NCBI GenBank assembly: GCA_005883235.1
Contig: VAYE01000075.1
Span: 1 to 6,262 of the forward strand
From: Actinomycetota bacterium
GTDB lineage: Bacteria; Actinomycetota; Thermoleophilia; Gaiellales; Gaiellaceae
Direction of reading: 5' to 3'
Length of the DNA: 6,262 nt
Shown: one piece after another, positions 1 to 4,959 of the stretch
Position numbering within the stretch: the stretch's first letter is position 1
Layout of the letters: each line of letters opens with the position of its first letter
Made by a program: the position numbers and the translations under genes
Notes under the pieces: model-generated
Told to the model about the DNA's origin: nothing
Databases searched by the model: none
Seen by the model: only the letters and a program-made list of their open reading frames with translations

Positions 1-1005
1 CGAGGCGCGCTCGTCCCGGGCTACGACTTCGTCCACCAGACGCCGAGCGCACTCGACGACGAAGGGCACGGGACAGCTGTCGCCGGGGTGATCGCGGCGC
101 GCACCGACAACGTCGAGGGAATCGCCGGCCTGTGCGGGAGCTGCCTGATCATGCCCGTCAAGGTGCTCGACCAGACGGGTGTCGGCGACGACTCCGTGAT
201 CGCCGCCGGGATCGTCTGGGCGGTCGACCACGGCGCCAAGGTGATCAACCTGAGCCTCGGAGGCGCCGGAACGATTCCGGCTCTGAACGACGCAGTTGCG
301 TATGCCGTCCGCAAGGGAGCGGTCGTGGTCGCTGCGGCGGGCAACAGCTCGTCCACCGTTCCCTTCTATCCGGCCGCCGTCCCCCAAGCCGTCGGAGTCG
401 CCGCCAGCACCGAAGCGGATCGTCCCTATTCGTGGTCGAACTACGGGTCGTGGGTGAAGGTTGCCGCGCCCGGCTGCAATCTCGCGCCCGTCCTCCAGGG
501 CGGCTACGGCAGCTTCTGCGGGACCTCCTCGGCGACGCCGATCGTCTCCGGGCTGGCCGCGCTCTCGGTCGGGGTCGCGGCGAACGCGGACCCGCTCCAG
601 ATCGAGCAGGCCCTCGAGAAGACGGCGGTGCCGATCTCCGGATTCGTCCAGTACGGACGCATCGATGCGTTGAGGACGCTGTCCGCTCTCGCTCCCGCTC
701 CTGCTCCGCCTCCACCCGCGGCGACGACCGAAACCGTGCAGGGCAAGGTGACCGCTCGAGCGCCGCAGCAGTCGTACACGCGAACGATCCAAGCGGGTCG
801 AGTGATCGCCACGCTCAGCTTCAAGGGCGCGCGAACGCTGTCGCTCACGCTGGTGCCCGTGAGCCCGACCGGAGAGACCGTGCGGACATCCGGCGCGAGC
901 CCGCTACGTCTCGAGCGAGCTCTTCCGGCCGGCACCGTCCGTTTCCTCGTGCGCGGCGCCACGACGGCCACCTTTACCCTGACGATCGAGAACCTGCCGA
1001 GCTAG
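1..1005 (+). CDS. Subtilisin-family (S8) serine protease, 5' end cut by window
   Basis: Secreted endopeptidase of the subtilase family; frame 1 is open from the first base, so the start, signal peptide and catalytic Asp lie upstream of the window. The catalytic His is in GHGTAVAGV (His codon 67-69), the oxyanion-hole Asn in AAAGNSS (343-345) and the nucleophile in CGTSSATP (Ser codon 526-528), in the correct subtilase order. Cysteines in LCGSC and near GCN/FCG suggest disulfides and an extracellular enzyme. After the catalytic domain comes an Ala/Pro linker (about 688-720), then about 90 residues rich in Thr, Val and Arg that resemble a beta-sandwich-like extension; I do not recognise a named domain there. 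The stop TAG at 1003-1005 overlaps the stop of the convergent gene. All visible catalytic residues are present, so the enzyme is probably active. The substrate is unknown. Confidence 0.95.
   Translation, partial: RGALVPGYDFVHQTPSALDDEGHGTAVAGVIAARTDNVEGIAGLCGSCLIMPVKVLDQTGVGDDSVIAAGIVWAVDHGAKVINLSLGGAGTIPALNDAVAYAVRKGAVVVAAAGNSSSTVPFYPAAVPQAVGVAASTEADRPYSWSNYGSWVKVAAPGCNLAPVLQGGYGSFCGTSSATPIVSGLAALSVGVAANADPLQIEQALEKTAVPISGFVQYGRIDALRTLSALAPAPAPPPPAATTETVQGKVTARAPQQSYTRTIQAGRVIATLSFKGARTLSLTLVPVSPTGETVRTSGASPLRLERALPAGTVRFLVRGATTATFTLTIENLPS
688..1002 (+). other. Pro-rich linker and C-terminal extension of the protease
   Basis: Downstream of the S8 catalytic domain the protein has an Ala-Pro linker (APAPAPPPPAA) followed by about 90 residues with alternating hydrophobic and polar residues and many Thr/Val/Leu. 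This pattern resembles the beta-rich appended domains (pre-peptidase C-terminal type) seen on secreted proteases, which are often removed on maturation or help surface binding. The domain assignment is inference from composition; no diagnostic motif is visible. Confidence 0.5.
1002..1005. other. Shared CTAG: overlapping stop codons of convergent genes
   Basis: The palindrome CTAG gives TAG on the plus strand (1003-1005, protease) and TAG on the minus strand (1004-1002, ATP-grasp gene). The two genes therefore end tail to tail with a four-base overlap and no room for a conventional terminator between them. Confidence 0.95.
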
Positions 1006-2237
1006 CGACGCTGCTCGCCGGACCAAGCGCGGGTGTTCGCGCGTGAGCGCTCGATGAGCTCCTCGTGCTTCTCGGGCTCGAGGACGCCGGTCCGGACCGT
1101 GTCGACGATCAGCTCGTCGAACTCCGCGCTCTGCACGTAGTCGGCCATCAGCTCGGGCAGGTGTGGCAGCGCCTCGGCGCGGAAGGCCTCGAACTCCTCG
1201 CGCTGGAAGTACCGGTCGGCGAGCTCGCCGTAGCGCTCCAGCTTCTCCTCGTACGAGAGCTCGTCGGAGTCGCCGATCTCGAAGTAGTCGCGCGTCGACT
1301 GGTTGATCCGCATCGGCCGGCCGGTCGCGCAGCAGAACAGGCACCACGCCACCAAAGACTCCATCGCCCACGGGAAGTAGTAGTGCAGGCTGACGAGCGC
1401 GACGTCCGGTGAGGCGTTCGCGTAGTCGATCGGGTACGTCCGGCCGTCCTTCACGATCGTCTCGCACGAGTTGAACTCCCAGCGGAAGAAGGCGTTCACG
1501 AGCCGGCTGATCAGCGCCACCTCGCGCTCGAGCTCCGGCGCCAGGAAGTCGCGATCCAGCAGGTAGCGGTGGTGGCCGTCGGCGACCGGGTCGAAGCGCA
1601 TCACCATCGTCTGCGGGCCGATCGAGAGCGAGCGCGTGAAGACGTCGAACTCCTCGACGGCGCCCTGCACGTGCATCATCCGCTCCCCGGAGTGCTCGTA
1701 GGCGAAGCGCAGCTCCTCCGGACTTGTGATTCGCGTGACGCCGACCCACATGCCGCCGTCGAAGGGCTTCATGTAGAGCGGAAACCCGATGCGCCGGCCG
1801 ATCTCGTCCAGGTCGAAGGCGGGGTTGTAGCGCTCGGCCATGGGGACGTAGCGGGCGTCGTCGGGCGGGACTCGATGCGGGATCAGCCAGGTCTCGGGCA
1901 CCTTGATCCCGAGCCGCATCATCGCGCAGTACGCCGCGTGCTTCTCCATCGCCTGGAACGTGAACGGGTTGTTCAGCAGGTAGACGTTGTCCATCAGCGC
2001 GATCTTCTTGAGCCATTCGCGCGGGAGGTCGTACCACCACGAGAGCCGGTCGATCACCAGCCCGTAGCGAGGTGTGTGGCGAAGGTCGAAGGGCTCGTTC
2101 TGGATTCGCTCCGTCGGGAACTCGTGGCTCTCGCCCCGGTAGCGGACGGGGCCGAGGCGGCGGAGGACGGTCTCGAACGCGCTCGGCCAGTCCTCCTCGG
2201 TCGCCAGGAGCAACCCGATCAGGTGCCGTCTTGCCAT
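1002..2237 (-). CDS. ATP-grasp domain protein (RimK/glutathione-synthetase-like), substrate unknown
   Basis: A 411-residue protein with an ATP-grasp layout. The entry segment is LLNNPFTFQAMEKHAAY (about 87-103) followed by GIKVPETWLIP. The nucleotide-binding Lys and Gly loop are YMKPFDGGMWVGV (Lys157), the hinge acidic residues are in AVEEFDVFTR (Glu195/196), and the probable Mg-binding end is RWEFNSCE and YPIDYANASPD (Glu254, Asn256, Asp271, Asn274). The family joins a carboxylate to an amine or thiol through an acyl-phosphate. No signal peptide is seen, so it is cytosolic. The C-terminal 120 residues are helical and Glu-rich. I chose ATG at 2237 because the open frame to 2336 adds low-complexity Arg/Gly residues and would start inside a hairpin; no Shine-Dalgarno is evident. 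It lies 115 bp after the VOC gene. Known biosynthetic partners are not nearby, so the product is unknown. Confidence 0.82.
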   Translation of the reverse strand: MARRHLIGLLLATEEDWPSAFETVLRRLGPVRYRGESHEFPTERIQNEPFDLRHTPRYGLVIDRLSWWYDLPREWLKKIALMDNVYLLNNPFTFQAMEKHAAYCAMMRLGIKVPETWLIPHRVPPDDARYVPMAERYNPAFDLDEIGRRIGFPLYMKPFDGGMWVGVTRITSPEELRFAYEHSGERMMHVQGAVEEFDVFTRSLSIGPQTMVMRFDPVADGHHRYLLDRDFLAPELEREVALISRLVNAFFRWEFNSCETIVKDGRTYPIDYANASPDVALVSLHYYFPWAMESLVAWCLFCCATGRPMRINQSTRDYFEIGDSDELSYEEKLERYGELADRYFQREEFEAFRAEALPHLPELMADYVQSAEFDELIVDTVRTGVLEPEKHEELIERSRANTRAWSGEQRR

Positions 2238-2251
2238 CGCCGGGCGGGGCG

Positions 2252-2282
2252 AGTCTATTGCCGATCCGGCTCGGCTTGTCGT
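2252..2282 (-). promoter_or_regulatory. Possible promoter of the ATP-grasp gene
   Basis: Read on the minus strand, TAGACT (2257-2252) fits a TAnnnT -10 box and lies about 15 bases before the ATG at 2237. ACGACA (2282-2277) is a weak -35 at a long 19-base spacing. The leader would be only about 8 bases, in keeping with the lack of a Shine-Dalgarno. Weak evidence, by eye only. Confidence 0.25.
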
Positions 2283-2309
2283 CCAGACGAAGACGGAGCC
2301 TGAGGCGCC

Positions 2310-2339
2310 GCGGTGGGGACGCCCTCGCGCCCCCACCGC
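2310..2339 (-). terminator. Hairpin after the VOC gene, possible U-less terminator
   Basis: A perfect 9-bp inverted repeat, GCGGTGGGG (2310-2318) and CCCCACCGC (2331-2339), with a 12-base loop. It starts 14 bases after the VOC stop and separates that gene from the ATP-grasp gene on the same strand. No T-run follows on either strand, so it is not a classical intrinsic terminator; hairpins without a U-tract are common at gene ends in GC-rich actinobacteria. It may end or attenuate read-through. Confidence 0.5.
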
Positions 2340-2352
2340 AGCACAGACCTCG

Positions 2353-3114
2353 CTACGACGAGCCCGACTTGTACAGGCCGAAGACTGCGCCGGCCGGATC
2401 CTGGAGGACCGAGAAGCGGCCGATGTCGTTCGGGATGTCCATCGGCTCGACGATGACCGTGGCGCCGAGCTCCTTCGCTCGCGCAGTCGTCTTGTCGACG
2501 TCGTCCGTGCCGATGTAGACCTGCCAGTGGGGCGGGGCAGGCATGTCAGCGGGGAGCTTCATGAACCCCGCGACCTGGTCCTCGCCACGCGTGAAGATCC
2601 TGTACCCGCCCAGGTTCGGGTCGGCCGGGCTGGCCGTCCAGCCGAGGACGTCGCCGTAGAAGCGAGCCGCCGCGTCGGGATCGCTCGTTCCGAGCTCGTC
2701 CCAGACGAAGACTCCCTCGCTCGGCATGTCCCCCTCGCCCGAGCCCTGGAAGATGGAGAGCACGGCGCCCTGCGGATCGGCGATGATCGCGAACCGGCCG
2801 ACCTCGGGCATGTCCATCGGCCCGGCGATCACCCGGCCGCCGCCGGCCTCGGCGCGCTTCGCCGTCTCGTCGGCGTTCTCGACGAGGACGTGGCCGAGCC
2901 AGTGGGACGGCGCGCCGCCCTGCGCGGCCATGAAGCCGCCGTGCATCTGCTCCCCGGACTTGATGATCGAGTAGTCCATCTCGCTACCCGGCTTCCACGG
3001 CTCGATCTCCCAGCCCAGGAGCTCCGAGTAGAAGCTCTTCGCCTTCTCGACGTCCGTCGAATGGTTCTCGTGCCACACGAACGTCCCGATCCTTGTCTGT
3101 ACGCCTGTGCTCAA
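2353..3114 (-). CDS. Two-domain VOC (glyoxalase/bleomycin-resistance-fold) protein
   Basis: A 253-residue cytosolic protein built from two VOC modules: about residues 9-123, with FVWHENHSTDVEKAKSFY then LLGW, and about 134-250, with FVWDELGTSDPDAAARFY then VLGW. Each half ends in a matched segment, PMDMPEVGRFAIIADPQGAV and PMDIPNDIGRFSVLQDPAGAV, which shows an internal duplication. This layout matches the duplicated actinobacterial VOC proteins related to mycobacterial Cfp30B/Rv0577, whose roles include binding or detoxifying reactive carbonyls and small ligands; the usual His/Glu metal ligands are not obvious, so lyase activity is uncertain. I chose TTG at 3114: AGGAGG lies 8 bases before it, whereas a GTG at 3123 would overlap that site. 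The gene diverges from the HxlR regulator across 82 bp, suggesting shared control. Confidence 0.93.
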   Translation of the reverse strand: MSTGVQTRIGTFVWHENHSTDVEKAKSFYSELLGWEIEPWKPGSEMDYSIIKSGEQMHGGFMAAQGGAPSHWLGHVLVENADETAKRAEAGGGRVIAGPMDMPEVGRFAIIADPQGAVLSIFQGSGEGDMPSEGVFVWDELGTSDPDAAARFYGDVLGWTASPADPNLGGYRIFTRGEDQVAGFMKLPADMPAPPHWQVYIGTDDVDKTTARAKELGATVIVEPMDIPNDIGRFSVLQDPAGAVFGLYKSGSS

Positions 3115-3122
3115 ATCGACCA

Positions 3123-3128
3123 CCTCCT
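3123..3128 (-). promoter_or_regulatory. Shine-Dalgarno AGGAGG that decides the VOC start
   Basis: The minus strand reads AGGAGG, then TGGTCGAT, then TTG (3114-3112). Spacing of 8 bases is ideal for TTG, and the last G of the site is the first base of the competing GTG (3123-3121), which rules that GTG out as an efficient start. Confidence 0.8.
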
Positions 3129-3150
3129 GTAGGCCCGCCTCGTTCGCACG

Positions 3151-3179
3151 ACCCTAACGGGTCTGCTTGCTTTTTGCAA
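3151..3179 (-). promoter_or_regulatory. Putative promoter of the VOC gene
   Basis: On the minus strand, TTGCAA (3179-3174) as -35 and TAGGGT (3156-3151) as -10 are separated by exactly 17 bases. Transcription would begin near 3144, giving a leader of about 30 bases that carries AGGAGG. The -10 lies inside an inverted repeat, ACCC-TAAC-GGGT (3151-3162). Found by eye; both hexamers are partial matches. Confidence 0.45.
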
Positions 3180-3189
3180 TCGAATGCTT
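3151..3189. promoter_or_regulatory. Candidate HxlR operator in the divergent promoter
   Basis: This AT-rich island contains GCAATCGAATGC (3176-3187), a 10-of-12 imperfect palindrome centred on TCGA, and ACCC-N4-GGGT (3151-3162). TGCTT is repeated at 3164, 3168 and 3185, the outer two 21 bases apart. HxlR proteins bind as dimers to short inverted repeats near their own promoters, so this is the natural binding region. The exact operator is inference. Confidence 0.35.
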
Positions 3190-3196
3190 CTAACTT
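3167..3196 (+). promoter_or_regulatory. Putative promoter of the HxlR-sulfite oxidase operon
   Basis: TTGCTT (3167-3172) and TAACTT (3191-3196) with an 18-base spacer would start transcription near 3203, exactly at a GTG codon. That would give a leaderless message, which agrees with the absence of a Shine-Dalgarno here. It overlaps the -35 of the opposing promoter, so one bound regulator could control both. Confidence 0.45.
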
Positions 3197-3856
3197 GTGA
3201 CCGTGACCTCTCGAAGCTATGACCAGTTCTGCGGGGTCGCGCGCGCGCTCGACCTCGTCGGCGAGCGGTGGGCGTTGCTCATCGTCCGCGATCTCGTCCT
3301 CGGGCCGAAGCGCTTCACCGATCTCCGCCGCGGTCTGGCGGGGATCGGAACGAACGTGCTCGCGGCGCGGCTGAAGGAGCTCGAGCGGGCCGGAGTCGTG
3401 CAGCGCCGGCTCCTGCCGCCTCCCGCCGCCTCGTCCGTGTACGAGCTCACCGAGTACGGCCGTGACGTCGAGGGGCCGCTGCTCGCGCTCGGCCGCTGGG
3501 GAGCGAAGTCACTCGGCGCGCGCGAGCCTTGGCAGGCGCTGCGCTCGGAGTGGCTCGCAGTCGCGCTCAAGGCCTTCTTCCGCCCCGAGGCGACCGCCGG
3601 CCTTCGCGCAACGGTCGCGATGCGCTTCGACGACGCCGCGTTCCGCGCGCGGATCGACGACGGCTCGCTGGCGATCGAGGAGAGCACGGAGGACAGCGCC
3701 GATCTCACCCTCTCGACCGACGTCGAGACGCTCATCGGCTACCTCGCCGGCGCCGGTGTCCCGGTCGCGGCGCTCGCAGCCGAGGGCGATACTGCGCTCC
3801 TGGAACGGCTGCCCGAGATCTTCGCGTTCGGCCTGTCCACCGGGAGTCCCGCCTGA
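3197..3856 (+). CDS. HxlR-family winged-helix regulator with C-terminal SCP2-like domain
   Basis: A 219-residue DNA-binding regulator. Residues about 8-105 are the HxlR winged helix: QFCGVARALDLVGERWALLI, then RDLVLGPKRFTDLRRGL, GIGTNVLAARLKELERAGVV (recognition helix region) and YELTEYGRDVEG. The family's N-terminal Cys is present (Cys12, before GVARAL); in HxlR relatives such as YodB and CatR this Cys senses quinones, diamide or aldehydes. Residues about 120-210 resemble an SCP2-type domain (FFRPEATAGLRATV, TLSTDVETLIGYLAG), which may bind a ligand; this second call is from pattern only. GTG at 3197 and GTG at 3203 both fit. The second would suit a leaderless transcript. Its stop overlaps the next start by four bases, and it diverges from the VOC gene, so it probably controls both and itself. 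Confidence 0.93.
   Translation: MTVTSRSYDQFCGVARALDLVGERWALLIVRDLVLGPKRFTDLRRGLAGIGTNVLAARLKELERAGVVQRRLLPPPAASSVYELTEYGRDVEGPLLALGRWGAKSLGAREPWQALRSEWLAVALKAFFRPEATAGLRATVAMRFDDAAFRARIDDGSLAIEESTEDSADLTLSTDVETLIGYLAGAGVPVAALAAEGDTALLERLPEIFAFGLSTGSPA
3842..3846 (+). promoter_or_regulatory. Shine-Dalgarno GGGAG supporting a CTG start
   Basis: GGGAG lies six bases before CTG at 3853-3855, inside the last codons of the HxlR gene. Its spacing is right for initiation at that CTG, and no ATG, GTG or TTG in the frame lies near it. Confidence 0.55.
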
Positions 3857-4911
3857 CGACCCAAGCGGACATCACCCTCGAGGAGCTCCAGCTCGCGGCG
3901 CGGAACCACGCACTGCCGCTGGAGGCGCTGCGGCACCCGATCACGCCGGTCGGCCTCCACTACCTGCTGATCCACTTCGACATCCCGTTCGTCGACGAGC
4001 AGGAGTGGACGCTGCAGGTCGGCGGCCGCGTAGCCGCGCCGCTCACGCTGAGCCTCGAAGAGCTGAAGGCGCGGCCTGCGCGGACGCTCGCCGTGACGCT
4101 CGAGTGCGCGGGCAACGGCCGTGCGCTCCTCTCGCCGCGCGCGGCGAGCCAGCCCTGGCTCAGGGAAGCGGTGGGCACCGCGGAGTGGACCGGCACGCCG
4201 CTCGCGCCCGTCCTGCGGGAAGCCGGCCTCGCCGACGACGCGCTCGAGGTCGTCTTCACCGGCCTCGATCGCGGCGTCCAGGGCGACGTCGAGCACCTCT
4301 ACGAACGGAGCCTTCCGGTCGCGGACGCCCTGCGCGAGGAGGTGCTCCTCGCCTACGCGGTGAACGGGCAGCCGCTGCCGCCCCAGCACGGTTTCCCGCT
4401 ACGGGTGGTCGTGCCGGGCTGGTACGGGATGAGCCACGTGAAGTGGCTCCAGTCGATCACGGTCGTCGCCGAGCCCTTCCGGGGCTGGCAGCAGGACGTG
4501 GCCTACCACCTGCGCGACTCGGAAGAGGAGCAAGGCCGGCCGGTCACGAGGATGCTGCCGCGGTCGCTGATGATCCCGCCGGGAATCCCGGACTTCTTCT
4601 CGAGAGCCCGCTTCCTCGCCGCGGGCCCGTGCCTCCTCGAGGGGCGGGCCTGGTCGGGCTGGGGGCCGATCGAGCGCGTTGAGGTGAGCGCGGACGGCGG
4701 CGAGAGCTGGGACGAGGTGACCCTCGGCGAGGCCGTGTCGGAGTTCGCGTGGCGCGGCTGGAGCTACGCCTGGGAAGCCGAGCCGGGCGAGCACGAGCTC
4801 TGCTGCCGAGCCGGGGACGCCGCGGGCAACGTGCAGCCGCTGAGCGCCGAGTGGAACTTCGACGGCTTCTGCAACAACGCCGTCCAGCGCGTGCACGTGC
4901 TCGTCTCGTAA
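3853..4911 (+). CDS. Sulfite-oxidase-family molybdopterin oxidoreductase
   Basis: A 352-residue molybdoenzyme of the sulfite oxidase family, which oxidises sulfite to sulfate (some members act on other S-oxides). The N-terminal Moco domain has RNHALPLEALRHPITPVGLH, the Mo-ligand cysteine in TLECAGNGR (Cys85, codon 4105-4107), LAYAVNGQPLPPQHGFPLR (about 166-184) and PGWYGMSHVKWL (188-199). The C-terminal dimerisation domain follows, with PPGIPDFFSRARF, GRAWSGWGPIERVEVS and AGDAAGNVQPLSAEWNFDG. There is no Tat signal, heme-b5 or c-type heme site, so it is probably cytoplasmic with an unknown electron acceptor. The start is unusual: no ATG, GTG or TTG lies in frame between the HxlR coding interior and the Mo-ligand motif (the next is the GTG of AVTLEC), but CTG at 3853 overlaps the regulator's TGA and has a GGGAG. 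The overlap implies translational coupling. Family is certain, substrate inferred. Confidence 0.93.
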   Translation: MTTQADITLEELQLAARNHALPLEALRHPITPVGLHYLLIHFDIPFVDEQEWTLQVGGRVAAPLTLSLEELKARPARTLAVTLECAGNGRALLSPRAASQPWLREAVGTAEWTGTPLAPVLREAGLADDALEVVFTGLDRGVQGDVEHLYERSLPVADALREEVLLAYAVNGQPLPPQHGFPLRVVVPGWYGMSHVKWLQSITVVAEPFRGWQQDVAYHLRDSEEEQGRPVTRMLPRSLMIPPGIPDFFSRARFLAAGPCLLEGRAWSGWGPIERVEVSADGGESWDEVTLGEAVSEFAWRGWSYAWEAEPGEHELCCRAGDAAGNVQPLSAEWNFDGFCNNAVQRVHVLVS

Positions 4912-4918
4912 GTAGTCG

Positions 4919-4945
4919 CGACGTACCGCCGCTGAACCGGCGGCC
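4919..4945 (+). repeat. Left copy of an imperfect repeat flanking the deacetylase gene
   Basis: CGACGTA at 4919-4925, then CGCTGAACCGG and GGCC ending at 4945. The right copy (5973-6000) has the same blocks in the same order, differing by a two-base insertion, one substitution and one deletion. The copies lie just before the start and across the stop of the deacetylase gene. It could be chance in GC-rich DNA. Confidence 0.35.
4926..4943 (+). terminator. Small hairpin between sulfite oxidase and deacetylase genes
   Basis: CCGCCG (4926-4931) and CGGCGG (4938-4943) form a 6-bp GC stem with loop CTGAAC, 15 bases after the sulfite oxidase stop. No T-run follows, and the next ATG is 17 bases away, so it is more likely a weak pause or leader structure than a terminator. 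Confidence 0.3.
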
Positions 4946-4959
4946 CGGACGATGGTCGC

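Noticed and set aside
1569..2303. Long plus-strand open frame opposite the ATP-grasp gene
   Set aside because: Rich in His, Arg, Val and Asp from reversed GC-rich codons, with no domain motifs; it is the antisense shadow of a gene with clear ATP-grasp residues.
2238..2336. Upstream ATG at 2336 for the ATP-grasp protein
   Set aside because: The 33 added residues are low complexity and the codon lies within the 2310-2339 inverted repeat.
2527..3132. Plus-strand open frame opposite the VOC gene
   Set aside because: Low-complexity Arg/Ala/Glu composition and no recognisable motifs; the minus strand encodes two unmistakable VOC domains.
3529..3852. TTG start at 3529 for the sulfite oxidase frame
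   Set aside because: The extra 108 residues lie inside the HxlR gene, are Arg/Gly/Pro-rich with no fold, and homologues of this enzyme begin close to the RNH motif.
3739..4389. Minus-strand frame crossing the HxlR/sulfite oxidase junction
   Set aside because: Opposes conserved Moco-binding residues; composition is typical of a shadow frame.
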